From the NCBI RefSeq assembly GCF_012676905.1, contig NZ_CP051428.1, positions 3,682,001-3,746,000 of the forward strand: a stretch of DNA of 64,000 nucleotides, written 5' to 3'. The notes under the pieces were generated by a model. That model was not told where the DNA came from. It made no database searches and saw only the letters and a list, made by a program, of their open reading frames with translations. Source of the stretch: Paenibacillus albicereus (GTDB taxonomy: Bacteria > Bacillota > Bacilli > Paenibacillales > Paenibacillaceae). Each line of letters begins with the position of its first letter. Within the stretch, counting starts at the first letter, position 1. Shown here in pieces: positions 35,340-42,377 of the stretch. A program made the position numbers and the translations under genes.

Positions 35340-35422
35340 TTATTTAAGTTACCTAAATAAGCCTTGATTATTTAAGTAACTTAAATTAGACTGAGGATAG
35401 ATTATTTAAGTTACCTAAATAA
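35340..35422. repeat. three AT-rich palindromic operator repeats
   Basis: Three 21-bp near-palindromes at 35340-35360, 35368-35388 and 35402-35422. The first and third are identical (TTATTTAAG...CCTAAATAA); the middle is a variant (TTATTTAAG...CTTAAATTA). They end 13 bp before the start of a ribbon-helix-helix protein gene, the usual place for autoregulatory RHH operators. A related 13-bp palindrome, TTAGGTAACCTAA, occurs at 36263-36275. Confidence 0.7.
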
Positions 35423-35435
35423 GGGGGTCACATAA

Positions 35436-36041
35436 ATGGAGAAAACGAAGGTTGTGCGCCGGCGCGCGCCAGGAGGTGGGCGGAAACCCCAAGGCGTCAC
35501 GCGCAAGGTATCGCTCACCCTGACGGAGGCCGAGTGGGCCACTCTCGAGGCATCCGCCGGGACGGTCGCGGCCTACATCAAGCAGCAGCTGGCAGCCGTT
35601 CCCGCAGCGCCGGTACCAGAGCCGGCCCATTCGCGCTCCCATAGTGTCCTCCCCGCCGACAACCCGGCAGCCGAGCGTGCGCCGCGCGTGCCAGTCGCGC
35701 TGGATCGCCGCCGCGTCTCCGAGGCGATCCAGATGGCTGCCAGCGCGGCCAAACGAGCTGGCGCGCCCGTGCCGGACGAGGACGTCGCTGCCGCCGAACA
35801 GCAGTTGCTCGAGCTGCTCTACCCCAAGTCCGCCGAGCATGCGCAGCTGGCCGTGCTTCACCAGTACGTCTGCCCGGCGACAGGCAAGCGCTTCGGCAGC
35901 GCCGACAAGCTGCTGCGCGCGCTGGCTCCCCAGGCGCTGCAGTGGCCGGCCAATGAGCGGGCGCGCAAGCGGGTCAACCAGTTGGCCGGCCAGCTGTCGC
36001 AGGCGCGCAAAGAGACCATGACGATTGGCCAGATCCGGTAG
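35436..36041 (+). CDS. ribbon-helix-helix DNA-binding protein with long C-terminal domain
   Basis: 201 residues. A basic leader (VVRRRAPGGGRKPQG) precedes an RHH-like unit 'RKVSLTLTEAEWATLEASAG' plus 'TVAAYIKQQL', the strand-helix-helix layout of MetJ/Arc-type repressors. A Pro/Ala linker leads to a helical C-terminal domain (residues 85-200) that I do not recognise. GGGGG lies 9 nt before the ATG. Three AT-rich palindromes end just before the gene, so autoregulation is likely. It is one of few plus-strand genes in the prophage, facing the lysis genes, and may control lysogeny, partition or excision (inference). Confidence 0.7.
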   Translation: MEKTKVVRRRAPGGGRKPQGVTRKVSLTLTEAEWATLEASAGTVAAYIKQQLAAVPAAPVPEPAHSRSHSVLPADNPAAERAPRVPVALDRRRVSEAIQMAASAAKRAGAPVPDEDVAAAEQQLLELLYPKSAEHAQLAVLHQYVCPATGKRFGSADKLLRALAPQALQWPANERARKRVNQLAGQLSQARKETMTIGQIR

Positions 36042-36090
36042 GAGATTGCGAACGCCGGTCGAATATATCTCGTCGGGAGGGATGCAGATC

Positions 36091-36270
36091 ATGGTGGGTG
36101 GATTTCGCGATTTGGCGACACTAAAGGTATCGCTTGATGCAAAACATGCCGGCATCAGCGCGAGGTTAAAAGAGCTCGCGCACAAAGACGATGCAGAGTC
36201 CAACCGCGAGCGCACGCGGTTGCTGGCTCAAGCCGATCTAATCATCGACATCGTCAGCCAGATTAGGTAA
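36091..36270 (+). CDS. small helical protein of unknown function
   Basis: 59 residues from the ATG at 36091 (GGGAGGG 9 nt upstream; an ATG at 36082 is too close to it). Highly charged and helical: 'LDAKHAGISARLKELAHKDD' and 'ESNRERTRLLAQADLIIDIV'. It follows the RHH gene by 49 bp and may share its transcript. A palindrome similar to the RHH operators overlaps its stop codon. Confidence 0.55.
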   Translation: MVGGFRDLATLKVSLDAKHAGISARLKELAHKDDAESNRERTRLLAQADLIIDIVSQIR

Positions 36271-36278
36271 CCTAAACC

Positions 36279-36314
36279 AAAAAAGCCCGCCGACCAATGA
36301 GGTCGACGGGCTTT
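36279..36314. terminator. bidirectional terminator after the amidase gene
   Basis: AAAGCCCGCCGACC pairs with GGTCGACGGGCTTT (one mismatch, 5-nt loop), with an A-tract on one side, so a T-run on the minus strand. It separates the convergent small plus-strand gene and the amidase gene. Confidence 0.8.
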
Positions 36315-36316
36315 GG

Positions 36317-36985
36317 TCATACATATAGCTTTTTTGTACTGTTGTCCCATTGAACCTTGACGCCCAGCGCCTGCAGCACGTCCGCGACGGGCGCGACGAG
36401 CTTGCCATCCTCAATCCGTCCGGAGGCGAGCAGCTTGCCATCGCTCAAGCGGACGACCTTGGCAACGACGTCCGTCGCCGCGGCCGCCTTTGGGGTCAGA
36501 CGCTCCTGCACCGCAGCCTTAAAAGCTGTCCAGCCGGTCCACTTGCCCTCGTCGTACATCAGGCGAGGGCAAATTTTACGTGACCAGTCGTAATGCCGAC
36601 GCAGCCGATCGACGCCCCAGCCGCGCTCGCACAGCATGTCCGCGACCAGCTCGGCCGCATTGGTGAGCGTCTTGGCGTAGTCCCCGCTCTCGCAGACCTC
36701 CACCGCAATGCTCGTCCGGTTGCCACTGCGCGCCCCGGCGCCGTCACCGGCATGCCAGGCGTGCTCCGTGAGTGGGATGCACTCGACGGCCTCGCGCTCG
36801 TCGACGACGATGTGATAGGACGCCTGGCGGTCGTTGGCCGGGTTGGTCAGCCAGGCACGCTCATTGGCCGCCGAGCTGCCTGGGTTGCCGGTGTTGTGGA
36901 TCGTGATCGTTTCCGGCGCGAGCAGCACGCCAGGACGCCGCTTGCACGGCGTCGACGTCGGAATATGGTCTTTGCGGTAATTCAT
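36317..36985 (-). CDS. N-acetylmuramoyl-L-alanine amidase (endolysin)
   Basis: 222 residues from the ATG at 36985, with AAGGAGG 8 nt upstream. Residues 5-155 are Amidase_2 (PGRP-like). The first zinc ligand is in 'ITIHNTGNPG', 'SYHIVVDEREAVECIPLTEH' carries the substrate groove, and 'HYDWSRKICPRLM' has the later zinc ligands (H and C). It cuts the peptide from muramic acid of the host wall to release virions. The C-terminus ('LLASGRIEDGKLVAPVADVL' and 'GVKVQWDNSTKKLYV') is a single copper amine oxidase-type stalk domain, likely a wall-binding module. Its start overlaps the holin stop (ATGA). Confidence 0.93.
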   Translation of the reverse strand: MNYRKDHIPTSTPCKRRPGVLLAPETITIHNTGNPGSSAANERAWLTNPANDRQASYHIVVDEREAVECIPLTEHAWHAGDGAGARSGNRTSIAVEVCESGDYAKTLTNAAELVADMLCERGWGVDRLRRHYDWSRKICPRLMYDEGKWTGWTAFKAAVQERLTPKAAAATDVVAKVVRLSDGKLLASGRIEDGKLVAPVADVLQALGVKVQWDNSTKKLYV

Positions 36986-37263
36986 CGGCCATCCTCCTTG
37001 CTTGCGACGGCTTCGCGCGTCTGCCGCAACAACTGATTGCCGTAGACGGCCACAGCGCCGCACAGGACGCCCTGGATGACGCTCTCGACCGACCAGCCAA
37101 GCAGCAGACAGGTCATGAGCACGGCGACCGCCGTGACGGCGTAGACGATGCTCCAGTTGGGCACGCGAGGTGTCTGCCTCAGCACGTACCCAGCGATCCA
37201 ACATACCGCCAATACGCCGGCCAGCTCGGGCCGGATGAGTCCGTTGATGATTGTCCAATCCAT
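36982..37263 (-). CDS. phage holin
   Basis: 93 residues with two or three TM helices: 'GVLAVCWIAGYVL', 'SIVYAVTAVAVLMTCLLLGW' and a re-entrant 'IQGVLCGAVAVYGNQLL', then a charged tail 'TREAVASKEDGR'. This matches small holins of Bacillales phages. It permeabilises the membrane so that the endolysin encoded next can reach the wall. The ribosome site AAAGGAG is inside the end of the upstream gene, and its stop overlaps the endolysin start. Confidence 0.88.
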   Translation of the reverse strand: MDWTIINGLIRPELAGVLAVCWIAGYVLRQTPRVPNWSIVYAVTAVAVLMTCLLLGWSVESVIQGVLCGAVAVYGNQLLRQTREAVASKEDGR

Positions 37264-37265
37264 GG

Positions 37266-37565
37266 TTATCGATCTCCTTTGTTATAAAGTTCGTCGAGCC
37301 GTTTATGTGCTTGCTTCGCCGACTCCTCGACGCGCGTCACGCGCTCGGTCAGCAGGTCAAACCTCTGACCGGCCGCTCTCTGCTCTAGGCGCACCTCGTC
37401 GACTCCGCGCTTGATGTACTCCATGTCCGCGCGCAGGACAGCATCCTTGGTCGCATCGGCGACCGTGTCCTGTCGAGCGCTGCGGCTCCGGCCCGACCAT
37501 CCAAGGACGATACCGCTGATCGCGGCCGCCGCCGACAATGCGGCCATCCAAACCGTCGTATTTAT
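37266..37565 (-). CDS. XhlA/BhlA-like hemolysin-type lysis protein
   Basis: About 99 residues: an N-terminal TM helix ('MAALSAAAAISGIVLGWSG') then a coiled-coil of heptad type ('DMEYIKRGVDEVRLEQRAAG', 'LLTERVTRVEESAKQAHKRL'). This is the layout of XhlA-like proteins that work with holin and amidase in PBSX-type lysis. The start is unclear. A good GAGGGGG ribosome site faces an ATA codon at 37565 at 8 nt, while the first ATG in frame after it is at 37547. A longer frame to 37622 would cover the upstream terminator. It ends 2 bp before the holin ATG. Confidence 0.75.
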   Translation of the reverse strand: MNTTVWMAALSAAAAISGIVLGWSGRSRSARQDTVADATKDAVLRADMEYIKRGVDEVRLEQRAAGQRFDLLTERVTRVEESAKQAHKRLDELYNKGDR

Positions 37566-37587
37566 GATTTTCGCCCCCTCATCTAAT

Positions 37588-37613
37588 AGAAAAGAGCGCC
37601 TAGGCGGCGCTCT
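37588..37613 (-). terminator. terminator between tail and lysis modules
   Basis: AGAGCGCC-GCCTA-GGCGCTCT followed by TTTCT on the minus strand, 13 bp after the CD1375-like stop. It implies a separate promoter or read-through for the lysis genes. Confidence 0.75.
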
Positions 37614-37626
37614 CTGCTCCAATGAT

Positions 37627-37764
37627 TTAGCCTTCCAGCGGTTGACCGTTCTCGTCCAGCTCGAGCGCGGCGAGAATCTCGCGCACCTTGGCCTGCTGCG
37701 ATGCCGGAACCTGCGCGAACGTGTAATAGCCCTTGATGATCAGCGTTGCGTATACGGTTGCCAT
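37627..37764 (-). CDS. CD1375-like phage microprotein (a)
   Basis: 45 residues from the ATG at 37764 (GGGAGGGGG about 9 nt upstream): 'MATVYATLIIKGYYTFAQVP' then 'KVREILAALELDENG'. The pattern VYAxLIxKGxxTxxxVP...REIL is that of the CD1375 family found between tail fibre and lysis genes of Firmicute phages. Role unknown. A second member is encoded just upstream. Confidence 0.72.
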   Translation of the reverse strand: MATVYATLIIKGYYTFAQVPASQQAKVREILAALELDENGQPLEG

Positions 37765-37819
37765 GTCAGCCATCCCCCTCCCTGCTTGATATACAAAAAC
37801 AAGCCAGTCCCAGAGCCGC

Positions 37820-37927
37820 CTAAGCATCGGCATCCAGGATGGCTTGTACCTCGTCCCGCTTGCTTACGTGGACGTCGTCGATCGTCTTGAGTCCTTTGCG
37901 GATTAGATTCGCGTAGACTTGCGCCAT
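37820..37927 (-). CDS. CD1375-like phage microprotein (b)
   Basis: 35 residues: 'MAQVYANLIRKGLKTIDDVH' then 'VSKRDEVQAILDADA'. The ATG at 37927 has GGGGGTGGAAG upstream and lies 1 bp after the previous stop. It shares the VYAxLIxKGxxTxxDV core with its neighbour, so the two are tandem paralogues. Confidence 0.75.
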   Translation of the reverse strand: MAQVYANLIRKGLKTIDDVHVSKRDEVQAILDADA

Positions 37928-37928
37928 A

Positions 37929-38516
37929 TCAGCTTCCACCCCCTTCCAGCGCCGCGACGCGCGCGGCCAGCTCGGCGATGAGCTCGGCCTGCTGCATAAT
38001 GACGCCGTACGCCTCCGCCAGACCGAGCATCGTCTCGACGGTCTGCTGCTCCTGCGCTGCTGCGGATGCCGCTTGCTCCTCGTACACCTCGGCGACGGCC
38101 AGCATCGTGCTGGTGCTCTCGACCTCGAGCTGCTCGATACGCTGGGCCGGCGACGGCTCCGGCGGCCCCGGCTGCAGCGCATCGATCTCCTCCTGCGTCA
38201 GCCCCTCGACCCAGTAGGCAGGGGCGTCCGGCAGCTCCGGAAGCTCGCCGCGCTCGTCCACCGGCAGCACCTCCCAAGCGGACACGGCGGCCGCGTACTG
38301 GCTCAGCGCCTCCTGGTGTTCGTCGTAGGCCTCGCGGTCAAAGCGGGGCCGGTACAGCCCAGCAGGGACCGGCACGGCCACGCGGTAGCCGATCAGCTCC
38401 AGATCGCCGCCCTCGGCCACCGTCTCGTAGATCGGCGAATAACCCGTCTCGCTGTCGTCCACGAGGGCGACATCCGCGAGCAGTCCGTCAAGATCTGTGA
38501 TTATGGCTTCTTTCAT
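37929..38516 (-). CDS. phage tail-region protein of unknown function
   Basis: 195 residues with AGGAGG before the ATG. The N-terminus (MKEAIITDLDGLLADVALV, 'LELIGYRVAVPVPAGLYRPR') resembles proteins encoded right after tail fibres. The middle is acidic and Pro-rich, and the C-terminus is a coiled-coil ('VETMLGLAEAYGVIMQQAEL', 'IAELAARVAAL'). Position suggests a fibre accessory or assembly protein (XkdW-like); no fold is recognised with certainty. Confidence 0.68.
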   Translation of the reverse strand: MKEAIITDLDGLLADVALVDDSETGYSPIYETVAEGGDLELIGYRVAVPVPAGLYRPRFDREAYDEHQEALSQYAAAVSAWEVLPVDERGELPELPDAPAYWVEGLTQEEIDALQPGPPEPSPAQRIEQLEVESTSTMLAVAEVYEEQAASAAAQEQQTVETMLGLAEAYGVIMQQAELIAELAARVAALEGGGS

Positions 38517-38525
38517 TTGGGCCTC

Positions 38526-41500
38526 CTATAATTCGGCTTGGAATGCGATGCCGTCCAGGGTCATGAAACCTGCCTGCGCGTTTATCGCGGCTTGCACAGT
38601 CCCGTTTGCCTGCACATTTATCGTTGCCGCTAAGGGGTTCGCACCGGCGGCGCTGGACGCTGACGTAGATGCAAAGACCAGGTTCTTGGCTGGACGATAT
38701 CCCGGAGGCAAGCGGAACATCGCTATATTGGACGGGTTTGCGGCGAAACCCTTAATGTGAACGAACCCCAAAGCATCCTTCATATAAGAAATCGCGTTGA
38801 ACCCATCGGAGAAATTTTGAGTCCCGTTGAGCAGAGTCGGCGTAATCCATTGAGGCTGCTTGGCCTGTGCCGATCCATTCTCCAGCACCGAGACGCGCCG
38901 CGCCAGCTGCACGGCTGCCTTGGAGGCATCATCAGCGACCGTTCGCAGGTTGGCTGCGTACTCTGCGACGATCTGCGTTGGCGGCAGACCGATCTGGTGG
39001 ACATCGAGCGCGAGGTAGGTGACCTCGTAGACAGCGGACGGATCATAATTGGACGGATCGGTGACTGCGTACTGGAGTCCGTAAGCCGCGTTTCCAGAGT
39101 CCCCTGCCGCTCGGGTGGCAATAGTCCAACCCGACGGTCTGCTATTTTTGTAAGTCTGAATAACTCGTTGGTTGCGGTAGGCTTGGTTATTCGCAAAGAT
39201 ATACGCCGCGCCGCTCACGATAGCGGGACGTGCTGATTCCCGCACGATAGCCCCTGCCCCGACCTCAAGGCTATTCGCGCCCGTCGTCAGCAGGATCGCG
39301 CCCTCAGACCGCGTCGGCTCATCGACTGCCTCGGCAAGCTGGTACTGAAGGCGGTAGGTAGTAAATGACGGAGCCAATGTCATCGGCAAGGAGACTGTGC
39401 CGTCCACCCAAGTCCGCCCCACCCCCCCCGATCGCCGAGCCCAAGCTTTTTGGCCAGAGCCGTTGTATAGGTTGTTTGCAGGGTTATCAGGTGTTGAATT
39501 TGACGCTGCCCCTCCGTTAAACATGACCCAGCCGTTAAAATACGCCTTGATCTCGTCCGCTGTCGGCGTGTAACTGTCGCCCCAGCCGGAGTCGTTGTTA
39601 CTCACAGATATACTAACCGTGTTATATGTCGTCCCGTTGTAAACCCCCGAGATGACCTGCTGATCGGCGGCGCTAAAACCAGCCCCGGATAAGACACGGC
39701 CCAGGATTTTACCGTCGTATTTGACGACAAAGGCTGTGTCATTTATAGGTGCTGGAATAGATACTCCGAACGTTTTATATCCCGATGGACTGCCTGCAAA
39801 TCCCCACGCCATTTCTCCGGTCAGATCCATCGTTCTGAATCTGCGCTTGACCCGAGCCCTGCCGTCCGCATCCGTATACAGCTCGTCGTAGATGCTTCCA
39901 TCCATGTTCGCCGCGAGCTGGCAATCCGGGTAAAAGACATATTGGTCTTTGTCCGGATCTCCGACGACGGGGATGTTGCGGATGTAGACCCCGTTGACGT
40001 TTTTGACATCGTCGACGTAGGGGTATTTCGCCGCAACCTGGTCGGCCAGTTGCCCGGCGATAGCGTCATACTCTGCTTGCGTGATCTCGTACAGCCGCAC
40101 GCCGTCCACATAGCCGTATTGTCCGTTTGCGCCGTCGACCGTGATGCTCGGCACGCCGCTCGAGGCTGCTTTGAAGCGGATGAACGACGGGGCAAACTCG
40201 TCCTTTTTGGTGACCAGCGTGCCTTGATTACCTGAAATGACGGCTTGCATGGAGCTGTTGGTCCCGCATTTTAACATGGCGATGAAGACATAGCATTTGT
40301 TGTCCGCCGGCAGGAACCGGTTGGTCGCCGCGCTCGCCGCCGCGGAGGCGAGCGTCACTCGCAACGCTTTGGCGCCAGATGCAACATTGCCCGTCTCGGA
40401 CGACATGGTGCCGTAGGTCGCCGACCAAGTTGTCGGAACCCCGGCCTCAAACCCTCCATCGCGCCCCAGCAAATTGACCAGCGTCCGCCCCTTGATGCTC
40501 TTGACTCTCAGCGGCGCCGGCCGCGTCGGGCTGACTACCTGCTGCCCCGGCACAAGCGCCAGCGACTCAAGCGCAGCGTCGGCCAGGTCGGCGGTCAGCG
40601 GCGCTACGGCGGCGTCTACCGTGTCTTTGCGGGCGATGTCGTCGGCTGCGGCCGGCGCAGCGATCTTGGCCCGGCCATTGGCGTCCCGCTGCATGATCGT
40701 GCTTGGTGTGGCCGCGCTGGCGGTTCCGTCCAGCTTGCTCTTGTCGACCGGGCTCATGAGGCCGCTGCTGCTGCCGGTCACATTAGGGATAACGTCTGTG
40801 CCGCCCGTGATGTGCGAACTGGCGTGCGCGCCCGGCGTGGCCGTGCCGGTAGCCGTGACGAGCACCTTCTTGTTCGCAGCATCCGTCGTAATCGTAATGC
40901 CGGTGCCGCCTTCGATGGTGAGCGTATCGGATTTCGCGTTGGCCGGGACATCGTTTACTTTGGCAAAAGCGTTTTGATTAACCTCTGCCCCCGTTTGGAT
41001 CCCGGTCAGCTTGCTTCGCTCGGCTGCAGAGATGTGCGGCACGGTGTCATTGACGTGCGCGTCGAGCTCTGCTTGTGTCGCCACGTCAGCAGCGACCTTG
41101 GCCGCCGTAACCGCCCCGTCCGCCAACTGCGTAGTGCCGACGGCTGCATCCCCCAGCTTTGCTTGCGTCACGGCCTTGGCCGCAATCTGAGTGGTACCAA
41201 CAGCGGAATCAGCGAGTTGCCCGGAGCCGATAGCTTTATCCGCCACCTGAGCTGCACCGACCGCTTTGCCGGCGATCTTTGCCGTGGTGACGGACCCGTC
41301 CGCCAGTTGCCCTGTTCCGACCGCGGCGTCGGCGAGTTGGCCGGAGCCAACAGCCTTGTCTCCGAGCTTGGCTTGCGTCACGGCCTTGCCGGCCAGCTTG
41401 GCCGTCGTGACGGAGCCGTCGGGATGATCGAGCGTCGCGGCAGCCTTGTGGCTGTCGATGTCCGACTGGACGGTCGTAAAGCCGTCATTGATTTGCGTAT

Positions 41501-41552
41501 AGGACTCGCTGATCTTAGCGTTTCCGTCGAGATTCGCGTACCGATTCGGCAT
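38526..41552 (-). CDS. tail fibre / receptor-binding protein
   Basis: About 1,008 residues. The ATG at 41552 is preferred (AAAGGAG 9 nt upstream). The N-terminus 'NRYANLDGNAKISESYTQIN' is typical of fibre attachment. Residues 45-170 consist of about fourteen short repeats such as GTGQLADGSVTTAKIAGKAV, which form extended trimeric fibre shafts. A 'HASSHITGGTDVIP' hinge motif follows, common in Bacillales phage fibres, then beta-rich domains ('YVFYPDCQLAANMDGSIYDE') and a C-terminal knob-like end ('FRLPPGYRPAKNLVFAS'). It binds the host surface. Its first codons overlap the preceding small gene. Confidence 0.87.
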   Translation of the reverse strand: MPNRYANLDGNAKISESYTQINDGFTTVQSDIDSHKAAATLDHPDGSVTTAKLAGKAVTQAKLGDKAVGSGQLADAAVGTGQLADGSVTTAKIAGKAVGAAQVADKAIGSGQLADSAVGTTQIAAKAVTQAKLGDAAVGTTQLADGAVTAAKVAADVATQAELDAHVNDTVPHISAAERSKLTGIQTGAEVNQNAFAKVNDVPANAKSDTLTIEGGTGITITTDAANKKVLVTATGTATPGAHASSHITGGTDVIPNVTGSSSGLMSPVDKSKLDGTASAATPSTIMQRDANGRAKIAAPAAADDIARKDTVDAAVAPLTADLADAALESLALVPGQQVVSPTRPAPLRVKSIKGRTLVNLLGRDGGFEAGVPTTWSATYGTMSSETGNVASGAKALRVTLASAAASAATNRFLPADNKCYVFIAMLKCGTNSSMQAVISGNQGTLVTKKDEFAPSFIRFKAASSGVPSITVDGANGQYGYVDGVRLYEITQAEYDAIAGQLADQVAAKYPYVDDVKNVNGVYIRNIPVVGDPDKDQYVFYPDCQLAANMDGSIYDELYTDADGRARVKRRFRTMDLTGEMAWGFAGSPSGYKTFGVSIPAPINDTAFVVKYDGKILGRVLSGAGFSAADQQVISGVYNGTTYNTVSISVSNNDSGWGDSYTPTADEIKAYFNGWVMFNGGAASNSTPDNPANNLYNGSGQKAWARRSGGVGRTWVDGTVSLPMTLAPSFTTYRLQYQLAEAVDEPTRSEGAILLTTGANSLEVGAGAIVRESARPAIVSGAAYIFANNQAYRNQRVIQTYKNSRPSGWTIATRAAGDSGNAAYGLQYAVTDPSNYDPSAVYEVTYLALDVHQIGLPPTQIVAEYAANLRTVADDASKAAVQLARRVSVLENGSAQAKQPQWITPTLLNGTQNFSDGFNAISYMKDALGFVHIKGFAANPSNIAMFRLPPGYRPAKNLVFASTSASSAAGANPLAATINVQANGTVQAAINAQAGFMTLDGIAFQAEL

Positions 41553-41721
41553 TTTCGCCATCTCCTTTCAGTTGCTCATTTATCGCGTCACGGACGCCTT
41601 CCAGCACAGCCTGCTCGTGGCCCCTGTTGTAGGGTAACAGCGCGGCGATGACGGCGCAGATCTCCGGCACGGCATGCAGCGGATCAAGCTCGACGCGGAC
41701 GATCGGTTTGATTTGTGCCAC
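41515..41721 (-). CDS. small phage protein upstream of the tail fibre
   Basis: 68 residues from a GTG at 41721 with AAAGGAG upstream: 'VAQIKPIVRVELDPLHAVPE' then 'ICAVIAALLPYNRGHEQAVL', with a basic C-terminus. It overlaps the fibre start by about 38 bp. No known family is recognised. The good ribosome site and coupling support a real gene. Confidence 0.6.
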   Translation of the reverse strand: MAQIKPIVRVELDPLHAVPEICAVIAALLPYNRGHEQAVLEGVRDAINEQLKGDGENAESVRESRRKR

Positions 41722-41741
41722 AGATAGCAGCTCCTTTCAAA

Positions 41742-41770
41742 ATAAAAAGCCCCGCCGGGGTGGCGGGACT
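41742..41770 (-). terminator. terminator after the stalk-domain cargo gene
   Basis: AGTCCCGCC-ACCCC-GGCGGGGCT followed by TTTTATTTT on the minus strand. It isolates the exported stalk-domain gene as its own transcription unit inside the tail module. Confidence 0.82.
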
Positions 41771-41781
41771 TCGTGAATATA

Positions 41782-42312
41782 CTATTGATCCAAGAGTTTC
41801 AATGCTTCTTCAAGCCTTTGAATTTCTGCTTGGAATTTAACTAAACTATCTTTTGTTTTTTCGATTTCTGCTTTTACGGATTCAAGTGTCGCTTTTGATC
41901 TTTCATTACCCACAGCTGCCCCAGCCTCCAGAGAAGGAAGGCCTCCTTCTAGATTGGCAAGGCTTGCTTCAAATAAACTCTCCAGATTTTTTTGAATGGT
42001 TAGCTTCTTTTCTAAATCGGCTTTCGATTCTTTGTTAGAATCATCTGGAGATGAATTAACAATTGTGGCTTCCGCCATTTTAATTGATCTCCCCTCGACA
42101 GTAAGAACGGCTCCACTGGCTTCGGCAACAGCCCGCACAGGTGCATAAGCCGCCCCATCAATAACGGCTGCATCAGCCAGCTTTTTACCGTCTTTCATAA
42201 TCGCGTACACACCCTGTACTTTCTTGCCGACTAGACCCGTCGAAGCAGCAAAGGCTGAACCTCCGGCCGTCAACAATACTCCGACCAAAACACCGCATAC
42301 GAACTTTTTCAT
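41782..42312 (-). CDS. exported stalk-domain, coiled-coil protein (possible lysogenic cargo)
   Basis: 176 residues from the ATG at 42312 (AAGGAG 8 nt upstream). It has a signal peptide MKKFVCGVLVGVLLTAGGSA-FAAS. Next comes one copper amine oxidase-like stalk domain ('GVYAIMKDGKKLADAAVIDG', 'AAYAPVRAVAEASGAVLTVE'), then a long coiled-coil ('KADLEKKLTIQKNLESLFEA', 'EIEKTKDSLVKFQAEIQRLE'). It sits between the tail-tip and fibre genes but is exported, has lower GC than its neighbours and its own terminator, so it looks like a moron or cargo gene expressed from the lysogen. Function unknown; similar stalk-domain proteins are common in Paenibacillus. Confidence 0.78.
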   Translation of the reverse strand: MKKFVCGVLVGVLLTAGGSAFAASTGLVGKKVQGVYAIMKDGKKLADAAVIDGAAYAPVRAVAEASGAVLTVEGRSIKMAEATIVNSSPDDSNKESKADLEKKLTIQKNLESLFEASLANLEGGLPSLEAGAAVGNERSKATLESVKAEIEKTKDSLVKFQAEIQRLEEALKLLDQ

Positions 42313-42377
42313 GCTATGCACTCCTTTGGAAAAGTCTGTTATCGTATACGGTGATTATCGGATAAAAGTCGCGATTG

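Noticed and set aside
35340-35422. CRISPR or transposon-end interpretation of the AT-rich repeats
   Set aside because: Only three copies, near-palindromic and directly before an RHH gene; operator reading fits better.
38526-41552. Diversity-generating retroelement target in the tail fibre
   Set aside because: No reverse transcriptase or template repeat is visible in the window.
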